Shown: in pieces, positions 45,380-54,048 of the stretch | Layout: each line of letters begins with the position of its first letter | Position numbering within the stretch: position 1 is the first letter of the stretch | Assembly (NCBI RefSeq): GCF_004006395.2 | Contig: NZ_CP029758.2 | Coordinates: 1,860,001 to 1,924,000 of the forward strand | From: Clostridium sp. AWRP | GTDB lineage: Bacteria; Bacillota; Clostridia; Clostridiales; Clostridiaceae | Reading direction: 5' to 3' | DNA length: 64,000 nucleotides | Translations under genes and position numbers: made by a program | The notes under the pieces: model-generated | The model's database searches: none | The model's input: only the letters and a program-made list of their open reading frames with translations | What the model was told of the DNA's origin: nothing

Positions 45380-45758
45380 TTTAACTTTAGAAAGGGGTAG
45401 AATAAAAGTTAATCTAAAGGCTTTTGCCATAGGAAAAGATTTGTGTGTAATAGTCTCAGGAGGAGATATCCCACATATAGGCACTGTAACTTTAAGTATT
45501 CCTAGACCAAGTTTGTCAGATTCAAATGAAAGAAGTGCCACAACGTCAGTTTTAAATTTGTTAGGCCATAAGGATGATGAAGTTGCAAGATATGTATCAC
45601 ATACACTTTCTTCAAAATTAAATAAAAATGTAGTTGTAACCTGCGGTATTCACGTTGATAATATAACAGCTGAAGAGATTGATATTGTTATAAATATTTT
45701 AAAGGAATTGACAAATATATTAATAGAGAAAATTTATTCAAATGAATCTAACTACTAA
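45369..45758 (+). CDS. lpdD: LpdD-like third subunit of the UbiD decarboxylase operon
   Basis: A roughly 130-residue protein starting MMYDLTLERGRIKVNLKAFA. It has IVSGGDIPHIGTVTLSIPRP and NKNVVVTCGIHVDNITAEEI, as in LpdD of lactobacilli, described as a prenylated-flavin chaperone. The start overlaps the ubiX stop (ATGATGTATGA), behind GGGGTG. Older annotation calls relatives subunit D of a three-gene hydroxyarylic acid decarboxylase. A terminator follows. Confidence 0.7.
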   Translation: MMYDLTLERGRIKVNLKAFAIGKDLCVIVSGGDIPHIGTVTLSIPRPSLSDSNERSATTSVLNLLGHKDDEVARYVSHTLSSKLNKNVVVTCGIHVDNITAEEIDIVINILKELTNILIEKIYSNESNY

Positions 45759-45776
45759 TAAATAGAATTCATAAAG

Positions 45777-45820
45777 TAAGCTGTGGATGATTTTACGTTT
45801 ATCATCTACAGCTTATTTTT
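45777..45820 (+). terminator. Terminator of the ubiD operon
   Basis: A long stem, TAAGCTGTGGATGAT against ATCATCTACAGCTTA with one G-T pair, and ATTTTTATAT after it. Confidence 0.85.
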
Positions 45821-45873
45821 ATATCAAGTGCACTGCATTCTTAATCTTCTGTTTTCATACCAAAATGGCTGAA

Positions 45874-46662
45874 TTATTTTTTCATTTCTTTAAATATGTT
45901 TTTGACTTGCTTATTAAGAGCATAAGTTTTAATATTGGATTTTAATTTTGATATAAACAACTGTTCATTTATAGGTTTAGTTATAAAATCATCAGCACCA
46001 CAATTCAAAATAGCTGCAAGAGTTTTAGGATTGTCTAGAGATGTAACAGCTATTATAGAAGCTTTTAGATTGGATTTTCTTATGTCTCTGATTAAATTTT
46101 GGCCAAATTCATTTTCTAATATAATATCAACTAAATATATATCATATTTTTTATTGCTTTTCATTAAATCCTTACTAGATTTATAGGAATCCACATTATT
46201 TATGTTATATTTTTTAAATAGATCTTTTTCGATTAAAGAATCAAAACTACTGTCGTCTATAATTGCAATTTTTGCTTCCTTTAAATCTTCCATATATTCA
46301 TCTGATTGAAATACGGAATCTATACGTTGAACAATTTGTTCATTTAAATCCTTTTTTAAAATATAATCAGTTACACCTAAGTTTAGAAGCTTTTTCTTTG
46401 TTTCATCAATCGCATTACTTGTTACAACAAATATTGGAATATCTTTTTTATTGCTGTAATTTATATCCTTAAGAAAATTTTCTATAGAGCCTCCTTTTGC
46501 ATAAAGAGATGTTATAATAATATCTATATTGGAATCCTGTAGTATTTTATAAGCTTCATTGAAATTATCAGCAGATATATAGGAATAGTTACCTTGTACT
46601 AAGGTATTTTTTACAATATTACAAAAAAATTCACTTTCTTCAATATGTAGAACGGTATGCAT
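45874..46662 (-). CDS. Tandem receiver-domain protein, first receiver degenerate
   Basis: 262 residues with two CheY-like domains and no output domain. Receiver 1 (about 1-120) has HIEES in the acid pocket, but the phospho-acceptor Asp is replaced in IIITSLYAKGG. Receiver 2 (about 130-250) is complete, with IIDDSS, VDIILENEFG, AVTSLD and FITKPI. It resembles stand-alone or diguanylate-cyclase-type double receivers that have lost the effector. The start at 46662 follows AAGGGGTG; a GTG three codons earlier overlaps that site. The partner kinase is not in the window. Confidence 0.82.
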   Translation of the reverse strand: MHTVLHIEESEFFCNIVKNTLVQGNYSYISADNFNEAYKILQDSNIDIIITSLYAKGGSIENFLKDINYSNKKDIPIFVVTSNAIDETKKKLLNLGVTDYILKKDLNEQIVQRIDSVFQSDEYMEDLKEAKIAIIDDSSFDSLIEKDLFKKYNINNVDSYKSSKDLMKSNKKYDIYLVDIILENEFGQNLIRDIRKSNLKASIIAVTSLDNPKTLAAILNCGADDFITKPINEQLFISKLKSNIKTYALNKQVKNIFKEMKK

Positions 46663-46814
46663 ATACTTCACCCCTTGGAGAATATTTATAACTACATTAT
46701 TAAGTATATTATCGTAGATATATGGGAAATAATTAATATGTTTTACATAGTTTTTAAAAATACTTATAATAAAGTTATATTATTAAAGAGAAGAAAAAAT
46801 ATGGAGGAAGCGGC

Positions 46815-47285
46815 ATGAATAATGGATTTTATTATGAAACGAAAATTGGTAAAATAGGTATTGTTGAAAATGGAAAGGCCATTACTCATATAAGTTTTGG
46901 AAAAATGAATTTTCAAGATATATGTATAAATGAAACATCTTTATTGAAAAATGCAGGTAATCAGCTCCAAGAATATTTGGAGGGAAAAAGAAAAGAATTT
47001 GATTTGCCTCTGGAACCGCAGGGGACGGAATTTCAAAAGAAAGTATGGAATGCACTGCAGGAGATTCCCTACGGTGAAACATTTAGTTATAAAGATGTGG
47101 CCCAAAATATAGGAAATATAAAGGCTTGCCGTGCTGTTGGCATGGCAAACAATAAGAACCCTATTCCCATATGTATTCCATGCCACCGTGTTATAGGTTC
47201 AAATGGCAAATTAGTTGGCTATGCAGGCGGTTTACATATAAAAGAAAAACTTTTAGAAATAGAGAAGCAAAATGCAGATAGTTAA
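46815..47285 (+). CDS. ogt: Methylated-DNA--protein-cysteine methyltransferase
   Basis: The 156-residue suicide enzyme takes alkyl groups from O6-alkylguanine. The acceptor Cys lies in PICIPCHRVIGSNGKLVGYA. GTEFQKKVWNALQEIPYGET and the RAVGMANNKNP DNA-binding segment precede it. RBS GGAGG. It is followed 72 bases later by an AlkD-like glycosylase gene, a logical pair for alkylation damage. Confidence 0.95.
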   Translation: MNNGFYYETKIGKIGIVENGKAITHISFGKMNFQDICINETSLLKNAGNQLQEYLEGKRKEFDLPLEPQGTEFQKKVWNALQEIPYGETFSYKDVAQNIGNIKACRAVGMANNKNPIPICIPCHRVIGSNGKLVGYAGGLHIKEKLLEIEKQNADS

Positions 47286-47357
47286 GGTTGAAGTTCTTTA
47301 ACTGTGAAATTATATGAACTTCTTCAAGTTATTTTTCTAGTAATGGGGGAAATTAGT

Positions 47358-48059
47358 ATGAGTGAAAATGATTTGTATAAAGAAATTGTAAGGAAAAAAA
47401 TTTTTGAACTGGCGGATAATGAATATAAGAAATTTCAAGAAAATTTGTGTCCCGACAATGATAATATTGTAGGAGTAAGACTTCCTCTTTTAAGAAATCT
47501 TGCCAGAGAAATAGCTAAAGGAGATTGGCGTACGTATATAAAAACCTCACAGGATGAATACTATGAAGAAATTATGCTTCAGGGAATGGTAATTGGATGT
47601 GTGAGAACTGACGTTGAAGAAAGGTTAAGGTATATTACAAATTTTGTTCCTAAAATTGATAATTGGGGCGTTTGTGACAGCTTTTGTAGTGGATTAAAGT
47701 TTACAAAGTCCAATATGCAGCGTGTATGGGAGTATTTACAGTCTTATGCGTTTTCTGAAAAAGAATTTGAAGTCCGTTTCTTTGTTGTAATGCTTCTTGA
47801 TTTTTATATAAAAGAGAATTATGTTGATAAGGTGCTAAAATCATTAGATAAAGTAAATCATAAAGGTTATTATGTTAAAATGGCTGTTGCCTGGGCCGTT
47901 TCTACTTGTTATATTAAATTCCCAGAAAAAACAATGGAATATCTCAAAAATAATACATTAGATAATTTTACATATAATAAAGCACTACAAAAAATAATAG
48001 AGTCTTTGAGAGTTGGAGAAGATGCAAAAATGGTTATTAGAAGCATGAAACGTAAATGA
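47358..48059 (+). CDS. alkD: AlkD-type DNA alkylation repair protein
   Basis: The 233-residue HEAT-like repeat DNA glycosylase acts on bulky or charged N3/N7-alkylpurines. VGVRLPLLRNLAREIAKGDW, VDNWGVCDSFCSGLKF-like (here IDNWGVCDSFC) and YYVKMAVAWAVSTCYIKFPE carry the conserved Trp and Asp positions. The start at 47358 follows GGGGGAA by eight bases; an upstream frame from 47304 has no site. Probably co-transcribed with ogt. A terminator lies two bases after the stop. Confidence 0.9.
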   Translation: MSENDLYKEIVRKKIFELADNEYKKFQENLCPDNDNIVGVRLPLLRNLAREIAKGDWRTYIKTSQDEYYEEIMLQGMVIGCVRTDVEERLRYITNFVPKIDNWGVCDSFCSGLKFTKSNMQRVWEYLQSYAFSEKEFEVRFFVVMLLDFYIKENYVDKVLKSLDKVNHKGYYVKMAVAWAVSTCYIKFPEKTMEYLKNNTLDNFTYNKALQKIIESLRVGEDAKMVIRSMKRK

Positions 48060-48061
48060 AA

Positions 48062-48105
48062 TAAAAAGACACCAATTTTTGTTAATAGGTGTCTTTTTCA
48101 TATAC
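48062..48105 (+). terminator. Terminator after alkD (copy 1 of a 44-bp direct repeat)
   Basis: AAAAAGACACC/GGTGTCTTTTT stem with a 12-base loop. The whole 44-base segment is identical to 50291-50334 on the other side of aor. Confidence 0.88.
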
Positions 48106-48201
48106 GAAATTTTGATTTAATATAAATTTTATTTTAGTAAATACAATATAATTTTAATTTTATACAATTGAAAAAACTTAAAACGGAGATAATTAATTGT
48201 G

Positions 48202-48238
48202 AAAACTCGGTGGTTTATTAATAAGCACTGAGTTTTTT
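48202..48238 (+). terminator. Second hairpin terminator in the alkD-aor gap
   Basis: AAAACTCGGTG/CACTGAGTTTT stem, one mismatch, then TTTGCC. No gene lies between it and alkD, so it either backs up the first terminator or ends a short RNA. The rest of the 350-base gap (48239-48409) should hold the aor promoter; I see no clear -35/-10. Confidence 0.65.
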
Positions 48239-48409
48239 GCCATTATTGTTATGATCTATGATGAGGGTATGAAATATTAAAATATATCTAATAATAAAGA
48301 AGATGAATCTAGTATTTCATATTAGATTCAGTTACAAGATAGGTAATATCAAGAATTTCATTAAAGTTATAATACTAACTGAGATCATTCTAATTTAAGG
48401 AGGTTTTTT

Positions 48410-50233
48410 ATGTACGGATATAGTGGAAAAGTATTAAGAATTAATTTAAGCAATAAAACTTATAAAGTTGAAGAATTGAAAATTGATGAGGCTAAAAAAT
48501 TTATAGGAGCTAGAGGGTTAGGTGTAAAAACTTTACTTGATGAAATAGATCCCAAAGTAGATCCATTATCACCCGATAATAAATTTATTATAGCAACAGG
48601 GCCACTTACAGGAGCACCTGTTCCAACAAGTGGTAGATTTATGGTAATTACTAAAGCACCTTTAACAGGAACTATTGGTATTGCAAATTCAGGTGGAAAA
48701 TGGGGAGCTGAGTTAAAAACAGCTGGATACGATATGGTAATCGTTGAAGGCAAATCAGATAAACCAGTTTATGTAAATATAGTAGACGATAAAGTAGAAT
48801 TTAAGGATGCTTCTCATATTTGGGGAAAATTAACAGAGGGAACTACAAAAATGCTTCAAAATGAAATTGATGCAAAGGCTAAAGTTTTATGCATAGGACC
48901 AGCTGGAGAAAATTTGTCACTTATGGCAGCAGTTATGAATGATATCGACAGAACAGCAGGTCGTGGTGGTGTTGGAGCTGTTATGGGTTCTAAAAACTTA
49001 AAAGCTATCGTAGTTAGAGGAAGCGGAAAAGTAAAATTATTTGATGAAGAAAAAGTAAAAGCTGTATCACTTGAGAAATCAGATATTTTAAGAAAAGATC
49101 CAGTAGCTGGTGGAGGACTTCCAACGTACGGAACAGCTGTGCTTGTTAATATAATTAACGAAAATGGAATAAACCCCGTAAGAAATTTTCAGGAATCTTA
49201 TACAGATCAAGCAGATAAGGTTAGTGGAGAAACTATGACACAGGAGTGTTTGGTTAGAAAAAATCCTTGCTATAGATGCCCAATTGCTTGTGGAAGGTGG
49301 GTAAGACTTGATGATGGAACTGAATGTGGGGGACCAGAATATGAAACATTATGGTCATTTGGATCTGATTGTGATGTATATGATTTAAATGCTGTAAATA
49401 CAGCTAATATGTTATGTAATGAATATGGGCTAGATACAATTTCAGCAGGAGCAACTATTGCATCGGCTATGGAGCTTTATCAAAGGGGTTACATTAAGAA
49501 TGAGGAAATAGCTGCGGATGGATTATCACTTAAATGGGGTGATGCTAAGTCTATGGTGGAATGGATAAAGAAAATGGGACGAAGAGAAGGATTTGGAGAC
49601 AAGATGGCAGACGGTTCATATAGACTTTGTGAATCCTATGGTGCGCCTCAGTATTCAATGAGTGTAAAAAAGCAGGAACTTCCAGCATACGATCCAAGAG
49701 GAGTTCAAGGACATGGTTTAACCTATGCCGTTAACAATAGAGGAGGATGTCATATTAAAGGATATATGATAAGTCCTGAAATACTTGGATATCCAGAAAA
49801 GCTTGATAGATTTTCAATAGAAGGAAAGCCAGCATATGCTAAAGTATTCCATGATTTAACAGCAGTTATAGATTCCCTTGGATTATGTATTTTTACAACT
49901 TTTGGTCTTGGTGCCCAAGATTATGTTGATATGTATAATGCAGTAGTTGGGGGAGACTTACATGATGTAGACTCTTTAATGTTAGCTGGAGATAGAGTAT
50001 GGACTTTAGAAAAAATATTTAACTTAAAAGCAGGTGTAGGTAGTTCACAAGATACTCTTCCAAAGAGATTGCTTGAGGAAGAAGTTGTAGAAGGGCCATC
50101 AAAAGGGCATGTTCATAGATTAGATGAATTAGTACCTGAGTATTACTCAGTGAGAGGATGGGATAAGAATGGTGTTCCTACAGAAGAAACTTTAAAGAAG
50201 CTTGGATTAGAAGAGTATATTGGGAAAATTTAG
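48410..50233 (+). CDS. aor: Tungsten-containing aldehyde:ferredoxin oxidoreductase
   Basis: 607 residues, standard AOR length. It interconverts aldehydes and carboxylic acids using ferredoxin. The N-terminal GYSGKVLRINLSNKTYKVEE and ARGLGVKTLLDEIDP belong to the pterin-binding domain. Residues near 290 give CYRCPIACGRW, three of the cluster cysteines, and a late Cys in DSLGLCIF is the fourth. In acetogens AOR reduces acetate to acetaldehyde with CO-derived ferredoxin. RBS AAGGAGG. No dedicated ferredoxin gene is adjacent. Confidence 0.95.
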   Translation: MYGYSGKVLRINLSNKTYKVEELKIDEAKKFIGARGLGVKTLLDEIDPKVDPLSPDNKFIIATGPLTGAPVPTSGRFMVITKAPLTGTIGIANSGGKWGAELKTAGYDMVIVEGKSDKPVYVNIVDDKVEFKDASHIWGKLTEGTTKMLQNEIDAKAKVLCIGPAGENLSLMAAVMNDIDRTAGRGGVGAVMGSKNLKAIVVRGSGKVKLFDEEKVKAVSLEKSDILRKDPVAGGGLPTYGTAVLVNIINENGINPVRNFQESYTDQADKVSGETMTQECLVRKNPCYRCPIACGRWVRLDDGTECGGPEYETLWSFGSDCDVYDLNAVNTANMLCNEYGLDTISAGATIASAMELYQRGYIKNEEIAADGLSLKWGDAKSMVEWIKKMGRREGFGDKMADGSYRLCESYGAPQYSMSVKKQELPAYDPRGVQGHGLTYAVNNRGGCHIKGYMISPEILGYPEKLDRFSIEGKPAYAKVFHDLTAVIDSLGLCIFTTFGLGAQDYVDMYNAVVGGDLHDVDSLMLAGDRVWTLEKIFNLKAGVGSSQDTLPKRLLEEEVVEGPSKGHVHRLDELVPEYYSVRGWDKNGVPTEETLKKLGLEEYIGKI

Positions 50234-50290
50234 ACTAAGGAAAGTATGAAGTTTGAAGTAATATTGATTACTATATTTCAAAGTTCAGAG

Positions 50291-50334
50291 TAAAAAGACA
50301 CCAATTTTTGTTAATAGGTGTCTTTTTCATATAC
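50291..50334 (+). terminator. Terminator after aor (copy 2 of the 44-bp repeat)
   Basis: Exact duplicate of 48062-48105, placed 57 bases after the aor stop. It also lies 11 bases from the end of the convergent EamA gene and may serve both. Confidence 0.88.
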
Positions 50335-50345
50335 AATTTAAATTT

Positions 50346-51224
50346 TTAATTAGAACTTACGCATTTATCTTTTGCTAATATAATTGTACAAATTAGTATA
50401 AGTGCACTTCCAACCAATATTGCAAGTGACATTTGCTCATTGAGAAACAATACACCTAACAATACACTAACTATAGGTTCGAAAGTTCCTAGTATGGATG
50501 AAGATGATACTCCTATTAGTTCTATAGCTTTTAGAAGTAAAATTATTGATAATATAGTTGAAACTACAGAAATTCCCAAATAGCAAACTACAATTTTAAA
50601 ATTAAAGTTTAAAGCTACGGCTTTGTTAAACAGCCCACATAAAGCTGTACCTATTGTTGAACCTAGACAAAGATACATAGTAGTAACCCTATTATCTAAA
50701 GACCTGATGGATTTTAAATTAAGGGCGATTAGTGTTAGTCCGTAGGAAAAACCTGAAAATAGAGCTAAGGAAATTCCTAAAATATTTATAGTATTATTTT
50801 TAAAACCAACTAATGTGTAAATACCAGCTGCAGCAAGTAATAGGGATACAATTTTTTTAGTACTCATTTTATCTTTATAAAATATAAAACCTGCTATGCA
50901 AACTACAACTGGATATATAAAATGCAAGGTAGTTGCAAGGCCCCCACCTAAATAATTATAAGATATAAATAAAGCTTGAGTTGTTATAGTATATCCAGTA
51001 ATACCAATGAATATAAGTAACAGAACCTGTTCCTTTTTTAAGTTAATATTAATGTGACTGAAATTTAAGTACAAAAATAATATTAATGTTGAAATTAGAA
51101 ATCTAAATAGTAATACGGTGGTTGGATTAGAACCATTGAAATATGCAATTCTAGCCAAAATAGGCATAATCCCAAATGCTGTTGATGATAAAAGTGCATA
51201 AGCTATTCCTTTGTAATTATTCAA
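50346..51224 (-). CDS. EamA-family (DMT) transporter
   Basis: The 292-residue protein has ten predicted helices in two EamA repeats. The second repeat ends in SSILGTFEPIVSVLLGVLFL, a strong family marker. Such proteins export amino acids or other metabolites. GGAGG precedes the ATG. Monocistronic. The substrate is unknown. Confidence 0.88.
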   Translation of the reverse strand: MNNYKGIAYALLSSTAFGIMPILARIAYFNGSNPTTVLLFRFLISTLILFLYLNFSHININLKKEQVLLLIFIGITGYTITTQALFISYNYLGGGLATTLHFIYPVVVCIAGFIFYKDKMSTKKIVSLLLAAAGIYTLVGFKNNTINILGISLALFSGFSYGLTLIALNLKSIRSLDNRVTTMYLCLGSTIGTALCGLFNKAVALNFNFKIVVCYLGISVVSTILSIILLLKAIELIGVSSSSILGTFEPIVSVLLGVLFLNEQMSLAILVGSALILICTIILAKDKCVSSN

Positions 51225-51430
51225 AACTTGTCCTCCTTTTGGATGTCAATAAAAAGCCTTAAAAAAGCCATACATATTATAGCACAAATTTAAAACTGTT
51301 AGAACAGAAATACTATGACTTAATAAGGTAATTTTAAGATTTTTATGATAGTTGCCAAAGACGACAATTCAGCTTTCTTGCAATAGAAACAGCTAATATT
51401 TGTGTATTACCATGATAAATTGATTCACAT

Positions 51431-51451
51431 ATAATTAAAACGTCATTTTTG
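51431..51451. repeat. 21-bp direct repeat, left copy
   Basis: ATAATTAAAACGTCATTTTT followed by G occurs here and, base for base, at 57100-57120. It touches the stop codon of the CPBP gene. The two copies enclose the CPBP-ABC-two-component module exactly. Confidence 0.8.
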
Positions 51452-52132
51452 TTAGCTTATTATAGAAAATATTATTGGAATTAAGTTTACTGAACCATGT
51501 GCTATTATAGGTACTATAAGTCTTCTTCTCTTAATGTAAAAAGCATACCAAACTAAGCCAACAATAAATGAAATCCCTGTTGTCTGCCAATCGAAAATAC
51601 CGAAAATAATACTACTTATTAAAATAGATGCAAGCATACCGTACTTTTCTTCTAAAAATAACTTTGAGTATAATCTAAAGACAATTTCCTTAACAAGAGG
51701 AGCAATAATAACTAATGTTAAAAATTGAATTAGAATAGGAGTAGAATCCTTTAAACCTTGTCCAATACCTTTAATAGGAGTGAATAAAACTATAAGTACA
51801 GCTATGATATAAGTTAATATTCCACCTAAAAGTCCAAATAAAATATCTCCAATTAATTTATTCTTATCTATAATTTCTTTTTTTAATAATTCAGAACTTA
51901 CACCTCTCTTTTTTAAATCTTTTAAGTAAAATGGAAGCATGATAAGTAAGATTGCAGCTAAATAGTAAATATAAAAGTTATTCCAGGTTTGTAATGCTGA
52001 TTGCATATTCTTGCCATTAGTAAAGTAAGGAATAAAAATAAATGATAAGCCTACAACCAAGCAAATTATAGCTAGTACTGACATTGTAGGTATTACAGCT
52101 TTTTCATTAAGCTTTTTAGTTTTTTCATTCAT
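51452..52132 (-). CDS. CPBP-family intramembrane protein, motifs partly degenerate
   Basis: The 226-residue protein has about seven helices. The CPBP (Rce1-like) region is in the last 90 residues. Motif 1 is VKEIVFRLY where EExxxR is usual, so the first Glu is Lys. Motif 2 has FGIFDW with no His where FxxxH is expected. Motif 3 HGSVN is kept. Protease activity is therefore doubtful. Such proteins often accompany bacteriocin or lantibiotic genes. It lies downstream of the ABC operon, behind a terminator, on the same strand. RBS AAAGAGG. Confidence 0.75.
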   Translation of the reverse strand: MNEKTKKLNEKAVIPTMSVLAIICLVVGLSFIFIPYFTNGKNMQSALQTWNNFYIYYLAAILLIMLPFYLKDLKKRGVSSELLKKEIIDKNKLIGDILFGLLGGILTYIIAVLIVLFTPIKGIGQGLKDSTPILIQFLTLVIIAPLVKEIVFRLYSKLFLEEKYGMLASILISSIIFGIFDWQTTGISFIVGLVWYAFYIKRRRLIVPIIAHGSVNLIPIIFSIIS

Positions 52133-52206
52133 AAGATAGCCTCTTTCTTTGTTAAAGATTTAGTTGTTTGTTTTTACATTCATATAATATAAGAATTTTT
52201 AGTAAT

Positions 52207-52251
52207 AAAAAAGTTACTGAGGTCATAATTATTATGACTTCAGTAACTTTT
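52207..52251 (-). terminator. Terminator of the ABC operon
   Basis: A stem of about 20 bp, AAAAGTTACTGA-GTCATAA with its complement and a single mismatch, sits 13 bases past the - strand stop at 52264. The T run reads on either strand. Confidence 0.85.
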
Positions 52252-52263
52252 ACTATAGAAATT

Positions 52264-53358
52264 TTAAATTTGTGCATTTGAGTTTTTGTAAGTAAGCATA
52301 CTTACTGAAGTAACAGATAAAGGAATTAAAAAAGCTGTAATAATATACTCTAGCTTAAAGCTTAATACATATTGGCCTTTGGGAATCCATATAGTTATAT
52401 TTAAAAGTTGAGTAACTATAATTGCAAGTATAATACCTGTTATAAAGCCTAAGAAATTTAAAACAACATTTTCTTTAAATAATTTTTTTAAAAGAACGCT
52501 TTTTCTATAGCCAATAGCACGTAAAATAGCAAATTCATTTTTCCTATTAGTAAATATAATATGATTTAAATTTGCTACCGAAATACTTAAAACCATAATT
52601 AAAATAAAATGGAAAAGATATATAAAAACATTTAAATTACTGATGTAGTCATGAATTTGAGATTTTACACTCTTATAATCAGAAACTATTATATTTTTGC
52701 CGCCCAATGCCGTAATGTGCTCAATGATTTTATTGTTATCTGTAGAAAACATTATGCTGTATTTTAAAGCATTTTCTTTTGAAGCATTGAATTCATTAGA
52801 AGTAATTGCAATATTAACTGGACCATCTACAATTCCGCATACTTTATATTTTTTATCAATGACCATATTCTTTTCAAAATTACTTGATATACTTTGTCCA
52901 ACTTTAATGCCATTTTGCTTTGCATATTTTAAAGGTATTATTATTTCAGCTTCATTTAAAGTAGGTAGTTTACCTTCAACTAGTTTTAAATTGAACGTAT
53001 TTAAAAGTTTAGGTACATCATTTTGAAAAACATTGTAGCTGTTAAAGGTGCTGCCTCCAAAGGGATTATCATATTCTAAATAACCATTGACACTTATTAT
53101 TGGAATTATGCCTTTTATAGATTGATTAGTTTTAATTTCATTAACTACATTGTCTGGTATAGGCATTTTTGAATTTGATGTAACAGTAATGACTTCTTGG
53201 TACATGTTTAAATTGTTCAAGTTAAGTGCATAAGTACTGCTGGATATTAATATTGAAGCAAAGTATATTAAGAACACGCTAAAAACCATTGAAATAAAAC
53301 TTGGTAATATGTTATTTATGTTGTTTATCAAATATGTTGTTGATGAAAGAGGTTTCAT
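52264..53358 (-). CDS. FtsX/MacB-type ABC transporter permease
   Basis: The 364-residue protein has one N-terminal helix (about 20-45), a long extracytoplasmic MacB-like domain (about 50-235) and three C-terminal helices with the FtsX motif NRKNEFAILRAIGYRKSVLL. It is paralogous to the permease at 54049 and likely forms a heterodimer with it around the ATPase between them. I start it at 53358 (MKPLSSTTYLINN), matching the start of its paralogue (MKPLSFLTYYKGN). The gap to the ATPase stop is four bases. Confidence 0.85.
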   Translation of the reverse strand: MKPLSSTTYLINNINNILPSFISMVFSVFLIYFASILISSSTYALNLNNLNMYQEVITVTSNSKMPIPDNVVNEIKTNQSIKGIIPIISVNGYLEYDNPFGGSTFNSYNVFQNDVPKLLNTFNLKLVEGKLPTLNEAEIIIPLKYAKQNGIKVGQSISSNFEKNMVIDKKYKVCGIVDGPVNIAITSNEFNASKENALKYSIMFSTDNNKIIEHITALGGKNIIVSDYKSVKSQIHDYISNLNVFIYLFHFILIMVLSISVANLNHIIFTNRKNEFAILRAIGYRKSVLLKKLFKENVVLNFLGFITGIILAIIVTQLLNITIWIPKGQYVLSFKLEYIITAFLIPLSVTSVSMLTYKNSNAQI

Positions 53359-53362
53359 TTTA

Positions 53363-54037
53363 TCACTCTCTTTCCTTGTCAATGCTTTCAATTGTCCCAT
53401 CCAGCATGTTTATGATATGATTTGCATTTTGGAGTAAAGAATAATCGTGGGTTACAACTATAAGCATGTTATCTTTTTTATAATTTTCAAGAAAAGATAT
53501 AACTTTCTTAGTAGTATTATGATCTAATGCAGCAGTAGGTTCATCCGCAAAAATTACTTTAGGATTATTTATTAATGCTCTTGCAATTGCAGTCAGCTGT
53601 CTTTGTCCTACAGAAAGCTGATGAGGTTTTTTATCTGCAAGGTTAGCAATACCAAGGTTATTTAAGATGGAGAGTGCTTTTTCTTTTGATTCACTACTGT
53701 CATCATTTATTGGAGTTAATACATTTTGCATAACTGTCATATAATCAATTAAAAAGTGCCTTTGAAATATAAATCCAAATTCTTTCCTTCGAATACCTTC
53801 ATTTTGAGAAGGTAAAATTTTGCTGTAATCTAAATTATTGTAGTAAATTTTACCGGAGGTAGGAAGCTTAAAACCAGATAAAGCATATAAAAGAGAACTT
53901 TTCCCGCTTCCAGAGGGTCCCATAATTCCTATAAAGTTTGTTCCATTAAGGAATAAGTTTATGTTTTTAAGTGCATAAGTTGGTACTTCTTTATCTATAT
54001 CATAAATTAAATTTACATTTTCCATTTTAAAAAGCAT
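53363..54037 (-). CDS. ABC transporter ATP-binding protein (MacB/LolD type)
   Basis: The 224-residue protein has Walker A GPSGSGKSS, Q-loop IFQRHFLID, signature LSVGQRQL (in place of LSGGQ), Walker B VIFADEPTAALD and switch VVTHD. It powers the two FtsX-type permeases on either side. The start at 54037 follows GAGGTG by six bases. Members of this group export peptides, or act as mechanotransmission machines that protect from antimicrobial peptides. Confidence 0.92.
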   Translation of the reverse strand: MLFKMENVNLIYDIDKEVPTYALKNINLFLNGTNFIGIMGPSGSGKSSLLYALSGFKLPTSGKIYYNNLDYSKILPSQNEGIRRKEFGFIFQRHFLIDYMTVMQNVLTPINDDSSESKEKALSILNNLGIANLADKKPHQLSVGQRQLTAIARALINNPKVIFADEPTAALDHNTTKKVISFLENYKKDNMLIVVTHDYSLLQNANHIINMLDGTIESIDKERE

Positions 54038-54048
54038 CAAAATCACCT

